A DNA stretch of 64,000 nt from Pontibacter deserti (GTDB taxonomy: Bacteria; Bacteroidota; Bacteroidia; Cytophagales; Hymenobacteraceae): contig NZ_JALPRS010000001.1 of the NCBI RefSeq assembly GCF_023630255.1, positions 310,001 through 374,000 on the forward strand. The letters run 5' to 3'. The notes under the pieces were generated by a model. It had not been told where the DNA came from. It made no database searches and saw only the letters and a list, made by a program, of their open reading frames with translations. Position numbers and translations under genes: made by a program. Shown piece by piece: positions 36,547-44,687 of this stretch; position 1 is the stretch's first letter; every line of letters starts with the position of its first letter.

Positions 36547-39500
36547 ATGAGTTCAGGACAAGAGCAGATACAGATTACAGCAAAAGCTCCATTTATGACC
36601 GAGACCACCAAACCTGCCGATCACTACCTGGTAGGTATAGGGGCATCTGCGGGTGGGCTTGAAGCTATTCATCAGCTGTTCGATCATTTCCCGAATAACT
36701 CCAGCTTTTCTTTTGTAATTATACAACACCTCTCTCCAGACCATAAAAGCCTGATGACGGAGTTGCTCTCGAAGCACACCAGTATGCAGGTGCTGGAAGC
36801 GGAGGACAATATGTTTACGAAGCCAAACTGTGTTTATGTGCTTCCGAGTGGCAAACAACTTACCATGGAACACGGGCGGTTGCGCCTGGCAGACAAAGAA
36901 CGTGGTCGTGAGCCTAATTTTGCCATAGATATCTTCTTTGAGTCTATGGCTAAAAGCAGGGGAAAGTATGCGATAGGTATAGTGCTTTCAGGTACCGGAA
37001 CAGACGGCACAAAAGGCTCTAAAGCCATTAAAAAAGCCGGTGGTATGGTAGTGGTGCAGGAGCCCGAAACAGCTAAGTTTGATGGCATGCCACGCAGTGC
37101 CATTAATTCAGGTTATGTAGATTATGTGCTTCCGCCTGAGCAGATGCCGGAAGAAATTATAGATTACACCCGCAAATTCCCGCTGGTAAAAACAATTATT
37201 GCCAATACGGAGCAGGAAAAGGATGACTTGGTTCTGAAAGAGATTCTGGACCTTGTTTGCACCCACACCCAAACCGATTTTACAAACTATAAGCAGGCAA
37301 CCATAAACCGCAGAGTACATAAAAGGATAAACCACCTGAAGTTAAATAGCCTGACGGAATATCTTACTTACCTGCACGAAAACCCTGCGGAGATCAGGAA
37401 ACTCTGCCAAGAGTTTTTCATAAATGTTACCCGTTTTTTCCGTGATCCGGAAGCCTTTGAACTGCTGGAACAGCAGGTAATACCGCAAATACTGGAAGAT
37501 AAGCGTGAAAATGAGTCAGTAAAAGTATGGGTAGCTGCCTGCAGCACCGGCGAAGAAGTATACTCGCTGGCAATGCTTTTCTGTGAAGCTTATAAAAAGC
37601 TGAACCGCGAACCTAACATTAAGTTATTTGCTACTGATATTGATCAGCAGGCTATTACACAGGCATCAAAAGGCAGCTATCCGATATCCATTGCCAAAGA
37701 CCTTACACCGGAAAGGCTGGAGCGTTTCTTCACGTTTAAAAACAACCGGTACCAGGTAAAAGACGAGATCAGGAAGCTGGTTGTGTTTGCACAACACGAC
37801 TTGCAGAAAGATCCTCCATACAGCCGCATTGACCTGATCACTTGCCGCAACATGCTTATCTACCTGAACCCGGATCAGCAGAATAAAGTGATTGCGCTAT
37901 TCCCATATGCATTGAACCTCGACGGCTACCTGCTGTTGGGCCCAAGTGAGCACATCGGGGATATGGGTAGTTATTTTTCGGAAGAGAACCGAAAGTGGAA
38001 GCTATACCGCAAAATAAAGGAAGGAGTAGGCAGGCACAAAACGTACGGCATTACAGATTACAACTATAATGCAACACCACTGAGTCAGTCAACACAATAC
38101 AAGAATTTGTCTTTGGCTAAGTATAACGACTCCTTTATGGATGCCGTGGCCGAAGATTTTAAAGTAACAGCCTTATACGTAGATGAGCAGTACCAGCTGC
38201 TGCATGGTATAGGGGATATTAACCGTTTCCTGAAGTTCCCGGATAAGCGCCTGCACTTTAACCTGATCAAGATGGTGCCTGAGGAGCTGGCTGTAACGCT
38301 GAGCGTAGGTATCCGGAAGGCACTGAAACAGGACCGTAAAGTAGTTGCCCGGCAGGTAAAGGTTAAGATAGAGAAGAAAGAGCAAATGGTGCATGTTTCT
38401 ATCCGTCCGTTAACACTGGAGAAGGGGCAGGCTAAAATCATACTTATACTGCTGCAGGAAATGGGCGAAGTAACGCCATTGCCTAAAATTTCTGATCTAT
38501 CGTTTGTTTCTGATTCTGACTATTACCAGCAGCTTTCTGCCCTGGAAATGGAGCTGAAGGAAGCGCGTGAAAGTTTGAATTTAACAGTACAGGATCTAAG
38601 TACATCAAACGAGGAACTGCAGTCGAGCAACGAGGAACTGATGTCATCTAACGAAGAGCTGCAAAGCTCTAACGAAGAGATGCAGTCCCTGAACGAAGAA
38701 TTGCATACAGTTAATTCAGAACACCAGTTAAAGATAAAAGAACTACAGGAACTTAACGAAGACCTGGATAACTACATCAGAAGCTCAAACATCGGGCAGC
38801 TGTTTGTAGATCATGATCTGACGATCCGTAAGTTCACACCTTCCATCAATGGGCTTATCAATATTATTGAAAGTGATTTAGGCAGGCCGATCCACCACTT
38901 GTCGCATAACCTGAAGTATACCCACTGGCTGGAAGACATTAAACATGTAAACAACACTTCAGCAGAAGTAGAGCAGGAAGTAGAGACACAGGATGGCAAA
39001 TACTACCTGATGCGCATTATACCTTACCTGAAGCACGATGGCAACAAAGATGGTGTAGTGATCAGTTTTGTAGAAGTTACGACGCTTAAAACGCTTACCA
39101 ATGTGGTGCAGGGTGTACTGAACAGTTCCCTGAACAGTATTATGGCCTTTCAGGCAGTGCGGAATGAGAAGAATGAAATTTCTGATTTCTCCTGGACACT
39201 GCTAAATAAAAAAACGGAAGATCTGTTAGGGGTATCGCAAACAGATCTGCTGCACACCAGCGTGCAGCAAGTTATGCCGTTTTTGAAGAAGAGCGGACTG
39301 TTCCGGAAGCTGGCAAACGTAGTAGAGAAGGGGCAGCCTTTCCACATAGAGCAGCAACTGGAAGTAAACGACCAGAAAGCATGGTATGAGATTGCAGCTG
39401 TTAAAATGGGAGATGGCGTAACCGTCACTATGGGTGACATCACCGAGAAAAAGAGCAGCGACGATAAGGTGCTGATGGCTTATGAAGAGCTGAAAGCCGC

Positions 39501-40665
39501 CGAAGAGAACCTTATAAAATTGAATAATGAGCTGGAGAAAAGAGTGATGGAACGTACGCAGGCACTTGCTGCCAGCGAAGAACGTTTCAGGCTGGTTTCG
39601 ATGGCTACCAACGATGTGATCTGGGACTGGAACCTGGTTACGAATGAGGTATGGTGGAGCGACAGCTTAACTTCCATGCTGCACTACAGTGCGGAGCAGA
39701 TGGGCAAAGGTGTAAATGCCTGGTTCGGGATGATACACCCCGATGACAAGAATGAAGTGGAGAAAGGCATTAACAAAGCTATAAACCATGGTAAAGACCA
39801 GTGGGCAGGAGAGTATAGGATTAAAAAAGGCGATGGCACTTATGCCTATGTATCTAACAGGGCTTATATTATGCACAACGAATACCAGATGCCTTACCGC
39901 GTGCTGGGCTCGTTTATAGACCTGACCGACCTGAAGCAAACGCAGGAGAAACTACAGCAGACAAACGAACACCTGCTGCGCGTTATAGAAGACCTCGATA
40001 CGTTTGTTTATACTGCATCTCATGACCTGAAATCACCGATTGGGAACATAGAAGGCCTGATGTTGCTGCTCGAAGAACAGATCGAATCAGCAGGGCCGAT
40101 ACCAGGTGAACCAACGGCGCCTGTTTTTGGAATGATTAAAGGCGCGATCAGAAGGTTTAAGAACGTGATAAAAGATCTTACTGATATTGCCAAAGTACAG
40201 CGCGATATAGACGGAGAAGTAGAGCAGGTAGATGTGCAGGAAGTGTTTAAAATTGTAAAAGATAACATGCAGGAGCTGCTTGCCAGCGAAAAGGCTAAAT
40301 TTAAAGTTGATTTTAAGGAGGCACCGCAAATAACTTTTTCTAAAAAGAACCTGCACAGTGTGCTTTATAACCTGATAAGCAATGCCGTTAAGTATAAATC
40401 AAAAGACAGAGCCCCTGAAATTGAGATAAAGACCAAACGCATAGATGGTTATGTGCTGCTCACTGTAAAAGACAACGGACTTGGTATCAGCGCTGATAAC
40501 ATCTCTAAGCTGTTTACATTATTTAAGCGTTTCCATACGCATGTAGATGGTACAGGCATGGGCTTATACATTGTAAAACGATTAATTGATAATGCCAACG
40601 GATTTATAGAAGTAAAAAGTGAAGTAGGCAAAGGCACGACTTTTGAACTGTATTTTAAAGTATAG
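36547..40665 (+). CDS. CheB-CheR-PAS-histidine kinase fusion
   Basis: A 1,372-residue multidomain protein from the ATG at 36547 (an ATG at 36487 lies inside the phytochrome gene). Order: CheB methylesterase without receiver (GIGASAGGLEAIHQLFDHFP, HLSPDHKSL, LSGTGTDGTKGSKAI), CheR methyltransferase (FINVTRFFRDPEAFELLE, WVAACSTGEEVYSLAMLF, TCRNMLIYLNPDQQ), a repeat-like coiled coil (SNEELQSSNEELMSSNEEL), three PAS domains and a HisKA/HATPase kinase (VYTASHDLKSPIGNIEG, NLISNAVKYKSKD, TGMGLYIVKRL). Such fusions signal by phosphorylation and possibly self-methylation rather than chemotaxis. By spacing it should receive the light signal from the preceding phytochrome and pass phosphate to the REC protein that follows. 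Confidence 0.94.
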   Translation: MSSGQEQIQITAKAPFMTETTKPADHYLVGIGASAGGLEAIHQLFDHFPNNSSFSFVIIQHLSPDHKSLMTELLSKHTSMQVLEAEDNMFTKPNCVYVLPSGKQLTMEHGRLRLADKERGREPNFAIDIFFESMAKSRGKYAIGIVLSGTGTDGTKGSKAIKKAGGMVVVQEPETAKFDGMPRSAINSGYVDYVLPPEQMPEEIIDYTRKFPLVKTIIANTEQEKDDLVLKEILDLVCTHTQTDFTNYKQATINRRVHKRINHLKLNSLTEYLTYLHENPAEIRKLCQEFFINVTRFFRDPEAFELLEQQVIPQILEDKRENESVKVWVAACSTGEEVYSLAMLFCEAYKKLNREPNIKLFATDIDQQAITQASKGSYPISIAKDLTPERLERFFTFKNNRYQVKDEIRKLVVFAQHDLQKDPPYSRIDLITCRNMLIYLNPDQQNKVIALFPYALNLDGYLLLGPSEHIGDMGSYFSEENRKWKLYRKIKEGVGRHKTYGITDYNYNATPLSQSTQYKNLSLAKYNDSFMDAVAEDFKVTALYVDEQYQLLHGIGDINRFLKFPDKRLHFNLIKMVPEELAVTLSVGIRKALKQDRKVVARQVKVKIEKKEQMVHVSIRPLTLEKGQAKIILILLQEMGEVTPLPKISDLSFVSDSDYYQQLSALEMELKEARESLNLTVQDLSTSNEELQSSNEELMSSNEELQSSNEEMQSLNEELHTVNSEHQLKIKELQELNEDLDNYIRSSNIGQLFVDHDLTIRKFTPSINGLINIIESDLGRPIHHLSHNLKYTHWLEDIKHVNNTSAEVEQEVETQDGKYYLMRIIPYLKHDGNKDGVVISFVEVTTLKTLTNVVQGVLNSSLNSIMAFQAVRNEKNEISDFSWTLLNKKTEDLLGVSQTDLLHTSVQQVMPFLKKSGLFRKLANVVEKGQPFHIEQQLEVNDQKAWYEIAAVKMGDGVTVTMGDITEKKSSDDKVLMAYEELKAAEENLIKLNNELEKRVMERTQALAASEERFRLVSMATNDVIWDWNLVTNEVWWSDSLTSMLHYSAEQMGKGVNAWFGMIHPDDKNEVEKGINKAINHGKDQWAGEYRIKKGDGTYAYVSNRAYIMHNEYQMPYRVLGSFIDLTDLKQTQEKLQQTNEHLLRVIEDLDTFVYTASHDLKSPIGNIEGLMLLLEEQIESAGPIPGEPTAPVFGMIKGAIRRFKNVIKDLTDIAKVQRDIDGEVEQVDVQEVFKIVKDNMQELLASEKAKFKVDFKEAPQITFSKKNLHSVLYNLISNAVKYKSKDRAPEIEIKTKRIDGYVLLTVKDNGLGISADNISKLFTLFKRFHTHVDGTGMGLYIVKRLIDNANGFIEVKSEVGKGTTFELYFKV

Positions 40666-40740
40666 CACCCGTTAAGCAGCATGCTATAGGGCTGCCGGCA
40701 GGTTTATACTACAGAAGCAATTAAAATCAAAGAAACTTAG

Positions 40741-41196
40741 ATGAAGAAAATCCCTTCCATATTACTTGTTGACGACGATGAAACTACCAACTACATCAAT
40801 AAGCTGATCATAAACAGAGCGGCTATTACCGATGATTTGCTTATTGCTACTAATGGTAAGGATGCCATAGAGCTTGTTCGGGAGCGTTTCAATTCTACGG
40901 GAGGGAAGGATTATGCAGGCGTGCCGAAACTGATTTTGCTGGACATTAATATGCCTATTATGGATGGCTTTGGATTTTTGGATACTATTAAATCAGAAGT
41001 ATGTTTTAAAGACCCGTCTATGGTGGTGGCGGTACTTACTACCTCGCTTAACCCACAGGATATTGAGAGAGTAAGAGAGGCGGGTGTAAAGGAGTTTGTT
41101 AACAAACCGCTCACTAAACAAAGCCTTGAGAACTTGATCGAAAAGTATTTTGAGAAAAACTCATCGGTTCCGGAAGCCGGGGGAGCTGACGTATAA
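40741..41196 (+). CDS. Single-domain response regulator (Rcp1-like)
   Basis: A 151-residue receiver domain with no DNA-binding part: LLVDDDETTNYINKLII, phospho-Asp in LILLDINMPIMDGFGFL, Thr in VAVLTTSLNP and Lys in EFVNKPLTKQS. The length and the extended loop before the Asp strand fit the Rcp1 class that partners phytochrome kinases. It closes the phytochrome-kinase cluster, 75 bp after the kinase stop. It would relay phosphate to protein targets. Confidence 0.92.
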   Translation: MKKIPSILLVDDDETTNYINKLIINRAAITDDLLIATNGKDAIELVRERFNSTGGKDYAGVPKLILLDINMPIMDGFGFLDTIKSEVCFKDPSMVVAVLTTSLNPQDIERVREAGVKEFVNKPLTKQSLENLIEKYFEKNSSVPEAGGADV

Positions 41197-41247
41197 GCAG
41201 CAATTGAAATTATAGTAAGGTGCCGACTGTTTACAAACTAAAGGAGA

Positions 41248-41445
41248 ATGAATATTAGGATGGAGATGACAGAAGAAGAGTTTGATACAAGGTATAAAGC
41301 AGCACTGGATAGCGTTTTAGAAGCAATGGCCGAAAACTCGGAAGTAGATGTTAAGCAGTTTTACAGTTTAGCCTGCGTTTTAGAAAATATAAGTTTCTTT
41401 AGCCCGGTATTTTATGGTATAATCCAGAACGCAAAAAAGAAATAA
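41248..41445 (+). CDS. Small hypothetical protein downstream of the phytochrome cluster
   Basis: A 65-residue acidic-then-hydrophobic protein (MEMTEEEFDTRYKAALDSVL ... FFSPVFYGIIQNAKKK). I recognise no family. The start is supported by a Shine-Dalgarno-like AAAGGAG six bases before the ATG, uncommon in Bacteroidota. It is 51 bp after the response regulator and before a strong terminator, so it is probably the last gene of that operon. Confidence 0.6.
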   Translation: MNIRMEMTEEEFDTRYKAALDSVLEAMAENSEVDVKQFYSLACVLENISFFSPVFYGIIQNAKKK

Positions 41446-41506
41446 TTGTAGCTAAAGCTATACTTGTAAATATAACGAGTGAAGCCCTAAGCAAAATCCT
41501 CAGATT

Positions 41507-41542
41507 AAAAAAGCCCCTGTTTTAGTTAACAGGGGCTTTTTT
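41507..41542 (+). terminator. Terminator of the phytochrome operon
   Basis: AAAAGCCCCTGTT / AACAGGGGCTTTT stem with a 6-nt loop and flanking A/T runs. Confidence 0.88.
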
Positions 41543-41599
41543 GTTTAGTTATCCCTATATCAAGTGCTAAAATTTATAATTAAATTAAAGTTTTTAATC

Positions 41600-41651
41600 C
41601 TAATCCATTAGTTTTCGTACTAATGGATTAGGAGTTGTCCTAATTTATTAG
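41600..41651. promoter_or_regulatory. Three BlaI-type operator dyads spaced 20 bp apart
   Basis: CTAAT-NN-ATTAG occurs three times: 41600-41611 (CC spacer), 41620-41631 (GG) and 41640-41651 (TT), each start exactly 20 bp after the last. The first two also form a perfect 13-bp-arm inverted repeat. They lie 26-77 bp before the BlaI-like ATG. The dyad shape and position match operators of BlaI/MecI repressors; occupancy is inference. Confidence 0.8.
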
Positions 41652-41676
41652 TAGTATTGAATAAACAAAATTGGTT

Positions 41677-42042
41677 ATGCAGAAATTAGGGAAAAGAGAA
41701 GAACAGATAATGCAGGTAGTATGGCAGCTGGAGAAAGCATTTATAAAAGATATTATAGATGAATTACCTGAGCCTAAACCGCATTACAACACAATTGCTA
41801 CTATGGTGAAGATCTTAACAGAGAAAGGTTTTCTGAATGCAGAGAAGATTGGAAATACTTATATGTATACCCCTTTAGTAACCCTGGCAGAATACCGGCA
41901 GCAGGATGTAGCAACTATAAAGCGAAAATACTTTGGTAATTCTTTTACAAAAATGATCGCTCATTTCGCAAAGGAAGAAAAACTGTCGGATGAAGAATTA
42001 GATGAGCTGGTACGCATTATAAAATCACAGAAAACTACCTAA
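41677..42042 (+). CDS. BlaI/MecI/CopY-family transcriptional repressor
   Basis: A 121-residue winged-helix repressor: LGKREEQIMQVVWQLEKAFI, DELPEPKPHYNTIATMVKIL and TEKGFLNAEKIGNTYMY give the helix-turn-helix and wing, and the C-terminal helices (KRKYFGNSFTKMIAHF) carry the usual dimer and cleavage region. I start it at the ATG at 41677 rather than the TTG two codons earlier. It is co-transcribed with the M56 peptidase 11 bp downstream. Members repress beta-lactamase or envelope-stress genes until cleaved. Confidence 0.93.
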   Translation: MQKLGKREEQIMQVVWQLEKAFIKDIIDELPEPKPHYNTIATMVKILTEKGFLNAEKIGNTYMYTPLVTLAEYRQQDVATIKRKYFGNSFTKMIAHFAKEEKLSDEELDELVRIIKSQKTT

Positions 42043-42053
42043 CTGACAAAGCT

Positions 42054-44441
42054 ATGTTCGAGTTACTGTTAAAATCATCTTTTGCCATTGGCATTGCATT
42101 TCTGTTCTACAAGCTATTGCTGCAGCAGGAAAGCTTTTTCGCAACAAATAGGTTTTACCTGATCGGCTGTCTGGCGCTTGCTTTTGCGCTACCCTTTGTC
42201 TCCTTACCTAAACTCATCAGCCATCAGGGGTATTTAGCTACAGTTTTTCAACAAGCAGAATCAGTAGATGAAAGTATAGCTGAGGAAAGTATAGCCCCAA
42301 CCGGCACTTACTCACAGCAAAGCATTTCAGTACCAGAAAGAGCTTCGCAGAGAAGCGAAGTAAAACCACCGCAGACTGCACCAGCTAGTGCTGCAACTCA
42401 AGTAGCAGAAGCAACACAGACTGCTACCAGTGAAATTAGCTGGGGATTCTGGGTATTGATACTCTACCTGTTTGGTGTAGCTGTATTTGCGCTTAGTCTG
42501 CTCTTCCAGGTTGGCTCCATCTTTTATAAAATCTTTACTGCCACAGATAAAATCGAGGATGGCGATTGTGTGATAGTTAATACAACCAGGCATCAGGCTC
42601 CATGCTCTTTCTTTAAGTATATCTTTATTTACCCCGACGACTATGACTATGAAACTTACGAGCAGATCATTGCTCATGAAAAAGTACACGCCCGGCTGGG
42701 ACACAGCTTCGATCTTTTAGTTGCTGAAATAGCAGTAGTTATACTTTGGTTTAACCCGCTTGTGTGGCTATTTAAACGCGAGATTGAGAAGAATAATGAG
42801 TACCAGACAGATGCTTTACTTTTAGAGAAAGAGCAGGTAAAGAAAGATCAGTACCAGTTAAATCTCCTGCAGATTGCCGTTCCGAACAAGCCGTTAAGCA
42901 TAACTACTAACTATAATCAATCATTATTAAAACAGAGAATTATGATGATGAATGCAAAGAAATCTACCGCACATGCCTATTGGAAATACGCCTTTATGGT
43001 TCCGCTTTTCTTTGGAGCTATCCTATTTATGAATGAGCCTGCTAACAGCTATACTGCACCAATAAGCGCCTTGAATGGTGGCGAGCAAATGCAGACCTTA
43101 GAGGAACAGATAATAAAAAATCTAGGAGCGCCTTCTGTAAAAGAAGCAAAACCTGAAGCAGTAGCTAAAACTGTAGATCCAAAACAAGAACCAGCCAAAC
43201 AGGAGGTAATAGCCGGGAAAGAGGACCTTAAGAGAAGTATAAAAAATAAGGTCAAAAACAAGGTAAAGCAAGGCTCATTGCTTAGTATAAACGGCAAAGA
43301 TGTAGACATGTCGGAGGGGTACTGGTACAGCAACAGAGAAGGAGATAAGTATTGTATCAGTTTTAAAGGCAGCAAAAGCAACTCTAGCTGGAACATGTCG
43401 GATTGCTATGACAGCAAGCTCTTTAAAAAGCAGGGCAACGATGTGTTTGTAGTTACAAAAGAAACCGGCACGTTGCAGTTAACTGGTAACCTGGATGCGG
43501 AAGTAGGGCAGGGTAAGTATAAATTCACAGAAGATGCGTCTTTTAAAAGCTACCTTGCCAGTAAGAACATCACCAGCAATAACAAGAACCTGATGTTTCA
43601 TCTGTTCTTTGGCGATGTAGATAAAAAGTATGTTGATTACCTGAAGAAAAACTATAGCGATATAAGTGGTAACCGCCTGATAGAGTTAGCCATTCATGGT
43701 ATTTCACAGCAGGATTTTCAGCAGTACCTGGCCCTGTATCAGCAGTATAACAACAGCAAGCCCACAACACAGGATATAATTGCCGCACGCATTCATGGCA
43801 TAGATCAGGAATATATAAAAGAAATAAAAGCTGCGGGTTTTAAAGACCTAAGCATGAATAAAATAATGGAGGCTAAGATACATGGCGTAGATGCAGCTTT
43901 TGTGGAGAGCCTCAAAAAAGCCGGATTTAAAAATTTAACTATGGATAAAATCATTTCGGCCAAAATTCATGGTATAAATCCGGCTTCGATCAAAGAAGTG
44001 CAGGCACTTGGTTTCGGAGAATTATCGTTGGATAAGATCATAGAAGTAAAAATACATGGAGTTGATGCTGCCTATGTAAAAGAGCTCCGGACAGCAGGCT
44101 TTAAAGACCTGAGCCTGGATCAATATATGCAGGCAAAGATTCATGGTCTGGATGCTGCTTCGGTAAAAGATATCAAAGCATTGGGTTATAAAGATGCCGA
44201 CTTCAGAGACCTGTTATCAGCACAAATACATGGCGTAGATAAGGCATACATAGATGACCTGAAGAAGGCTGGCTTAAAAGACTTTAGCCTGGAAGAAGCC
44301 GTTTCAGCAAAGATCCACGGCATTAACAGCGACTTCATCAAAAAAGCCAAAAAGAACGGGTACGACCTGAACAGCATCGATAAATACATTTCACTCAAGA
44401 TCCATGGCATGGCGATGGAATCTCTGAAAGAAAAAGACTAA
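42054..44441 (+). CDS. BlaR1-like M56 metallopeptidase with nine IHG repeats
   Basis: A 795-residue membrane peptidase. Four hydrophobic helices lie in the first 320 residues; the zinc site is HEKVHARLGHSFDLL (HExxH) with the third-ligand region NEYQTDALLLEKEQVKKD. The membrane part ends near residue 330. Then comes a Lys/Glu linker, a lipocalin-like strand-rich section (GKDVDMSEGYWYSNREGDKY) and a C-terminal array of nine IHG motifs in about 29-residue units (pattern KIHGVDAAFVESLKKAGFK). It replaces the penicillin-binding sensor of BlaR1. It should cleave the adjacent BlaI repressor when its external domain senses a signal. The sensed ligand is unknown. Confidence 0.92.
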   Translation: MFELLLKSSFAIGIAFLFYKLLLQQESFFATNRFYLIGCLALAFALPFVSLPKLISHQGYLATVFQQAESVDESIAEESIAPTGTYSQQSISVPERASQRSEVKPPQTAPASAATQVAEATQTATSEISWGFWVLILYLFGVAVFALSLLFQVGSIFYKIFTATDKIEDGDCVIVNTTRHQAPCSFFKYIFIYPDDYDYETYEQIIAHEKVHARLGHSFDLLVAEIAVVILWFNPLVWLFKREIEKNNEYQTDALLLEKEQVKKDQYQLNLLQIAVPNKPLSITTNYNQSLLKQRIMMMNAKKSTAHAYWKYAFMVPLFFGAILFMNEPANSYTAPISALNGGEQMQTLEEQIIKNLGAPSVKEAKPEAVAKTVDPKQEPAKQEVIAGKEDLKRSIKNKVKNKVKQGSLLSINGKDVDMSEGYWYSNREGDKYCISFKGSKSNSSWNMSDCYDSKLFKKQGNDVFVVTKETGTLQLTGNLDAEVGQGKYKFTEDASFKSYLASKNITSNNKNLMFHLFFGDVDKKYVDYLKKNYSDISGNRLIELAIHGISQQDFQQYLALYQQYNNSKPTTQDIIAARIHGIDQEYIKEIKAAGFKDLSMNKIMEAKIHGVDAAFVESLKKAGFKNLTMDKIISAKIHGINPASIKEVQALGFGELSLDKIIEVKIHGVDAAYVKELRTAGFKDLSLDQYMQAKIHGLDAASVKDIKALGYKDADFRDLLSAQIHGVDKAYIDDLKKAGLKDFSLEEAVSAKIHGINSDFIKKAKKNGYDLNSIDKYISLKIHGMAMESLKEKD

Positions 44442-44450
44442 CTGACCAGT

Positions 44451-44509
44451 AAGCAACCCGGGTGAAGATCCGAGAAAAATAAGGTAAAGCCTTCACCTGG
44501 GTTGTGCTT
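44451..44509 (+). terminator. Stem after the BlaR1-like gene
   Basis: AAGCAACCCGGGTGAAG pairs with CTTCACCTGGGTTGTGCTT (one G:T-type and two unpaired positions) across a 23-nt loop. There is no T tract, so this may be an RNA-stability stem rather than a terminator. Confidence 0.5.
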
Positions 44510-44687
44510 ACAGAATAGCTATGTTTTATACGTTAGCCCTCTTCAAAATATAGTTGTCCGGTAGCTGCCGATGAAGAAAATTTTTACCTGTATTATAAAA
44601 TACGTGCAACTTCTAATCAGAACTTTTGTCTTTACTGCATAACTGCTAAACCTACCTTAAACACATACAAATTCTAACTTTAGTACT

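Noticed and set aside
36547..37240. Chemotaxis adaptation system
   Set aside because: CheB and CheR domains are fused to PAS and kinase domains and no CheA, CheW or receptor gene is nearby; it is a signalling fusion.
41599..41651. Regular dyads read as a possible CRISPR or plasmid iteron array
   Set aside because: Only three 12-bp units directly before a BlaI-type gene, without spacers or replication genes; operators explain them better.
43780..44400. Tandem DNA repeats
   Set aside because: The periodicity is at protein level inside an intact reading frame, with diverged nucleotides; it is a repeat domain, not a satellite.
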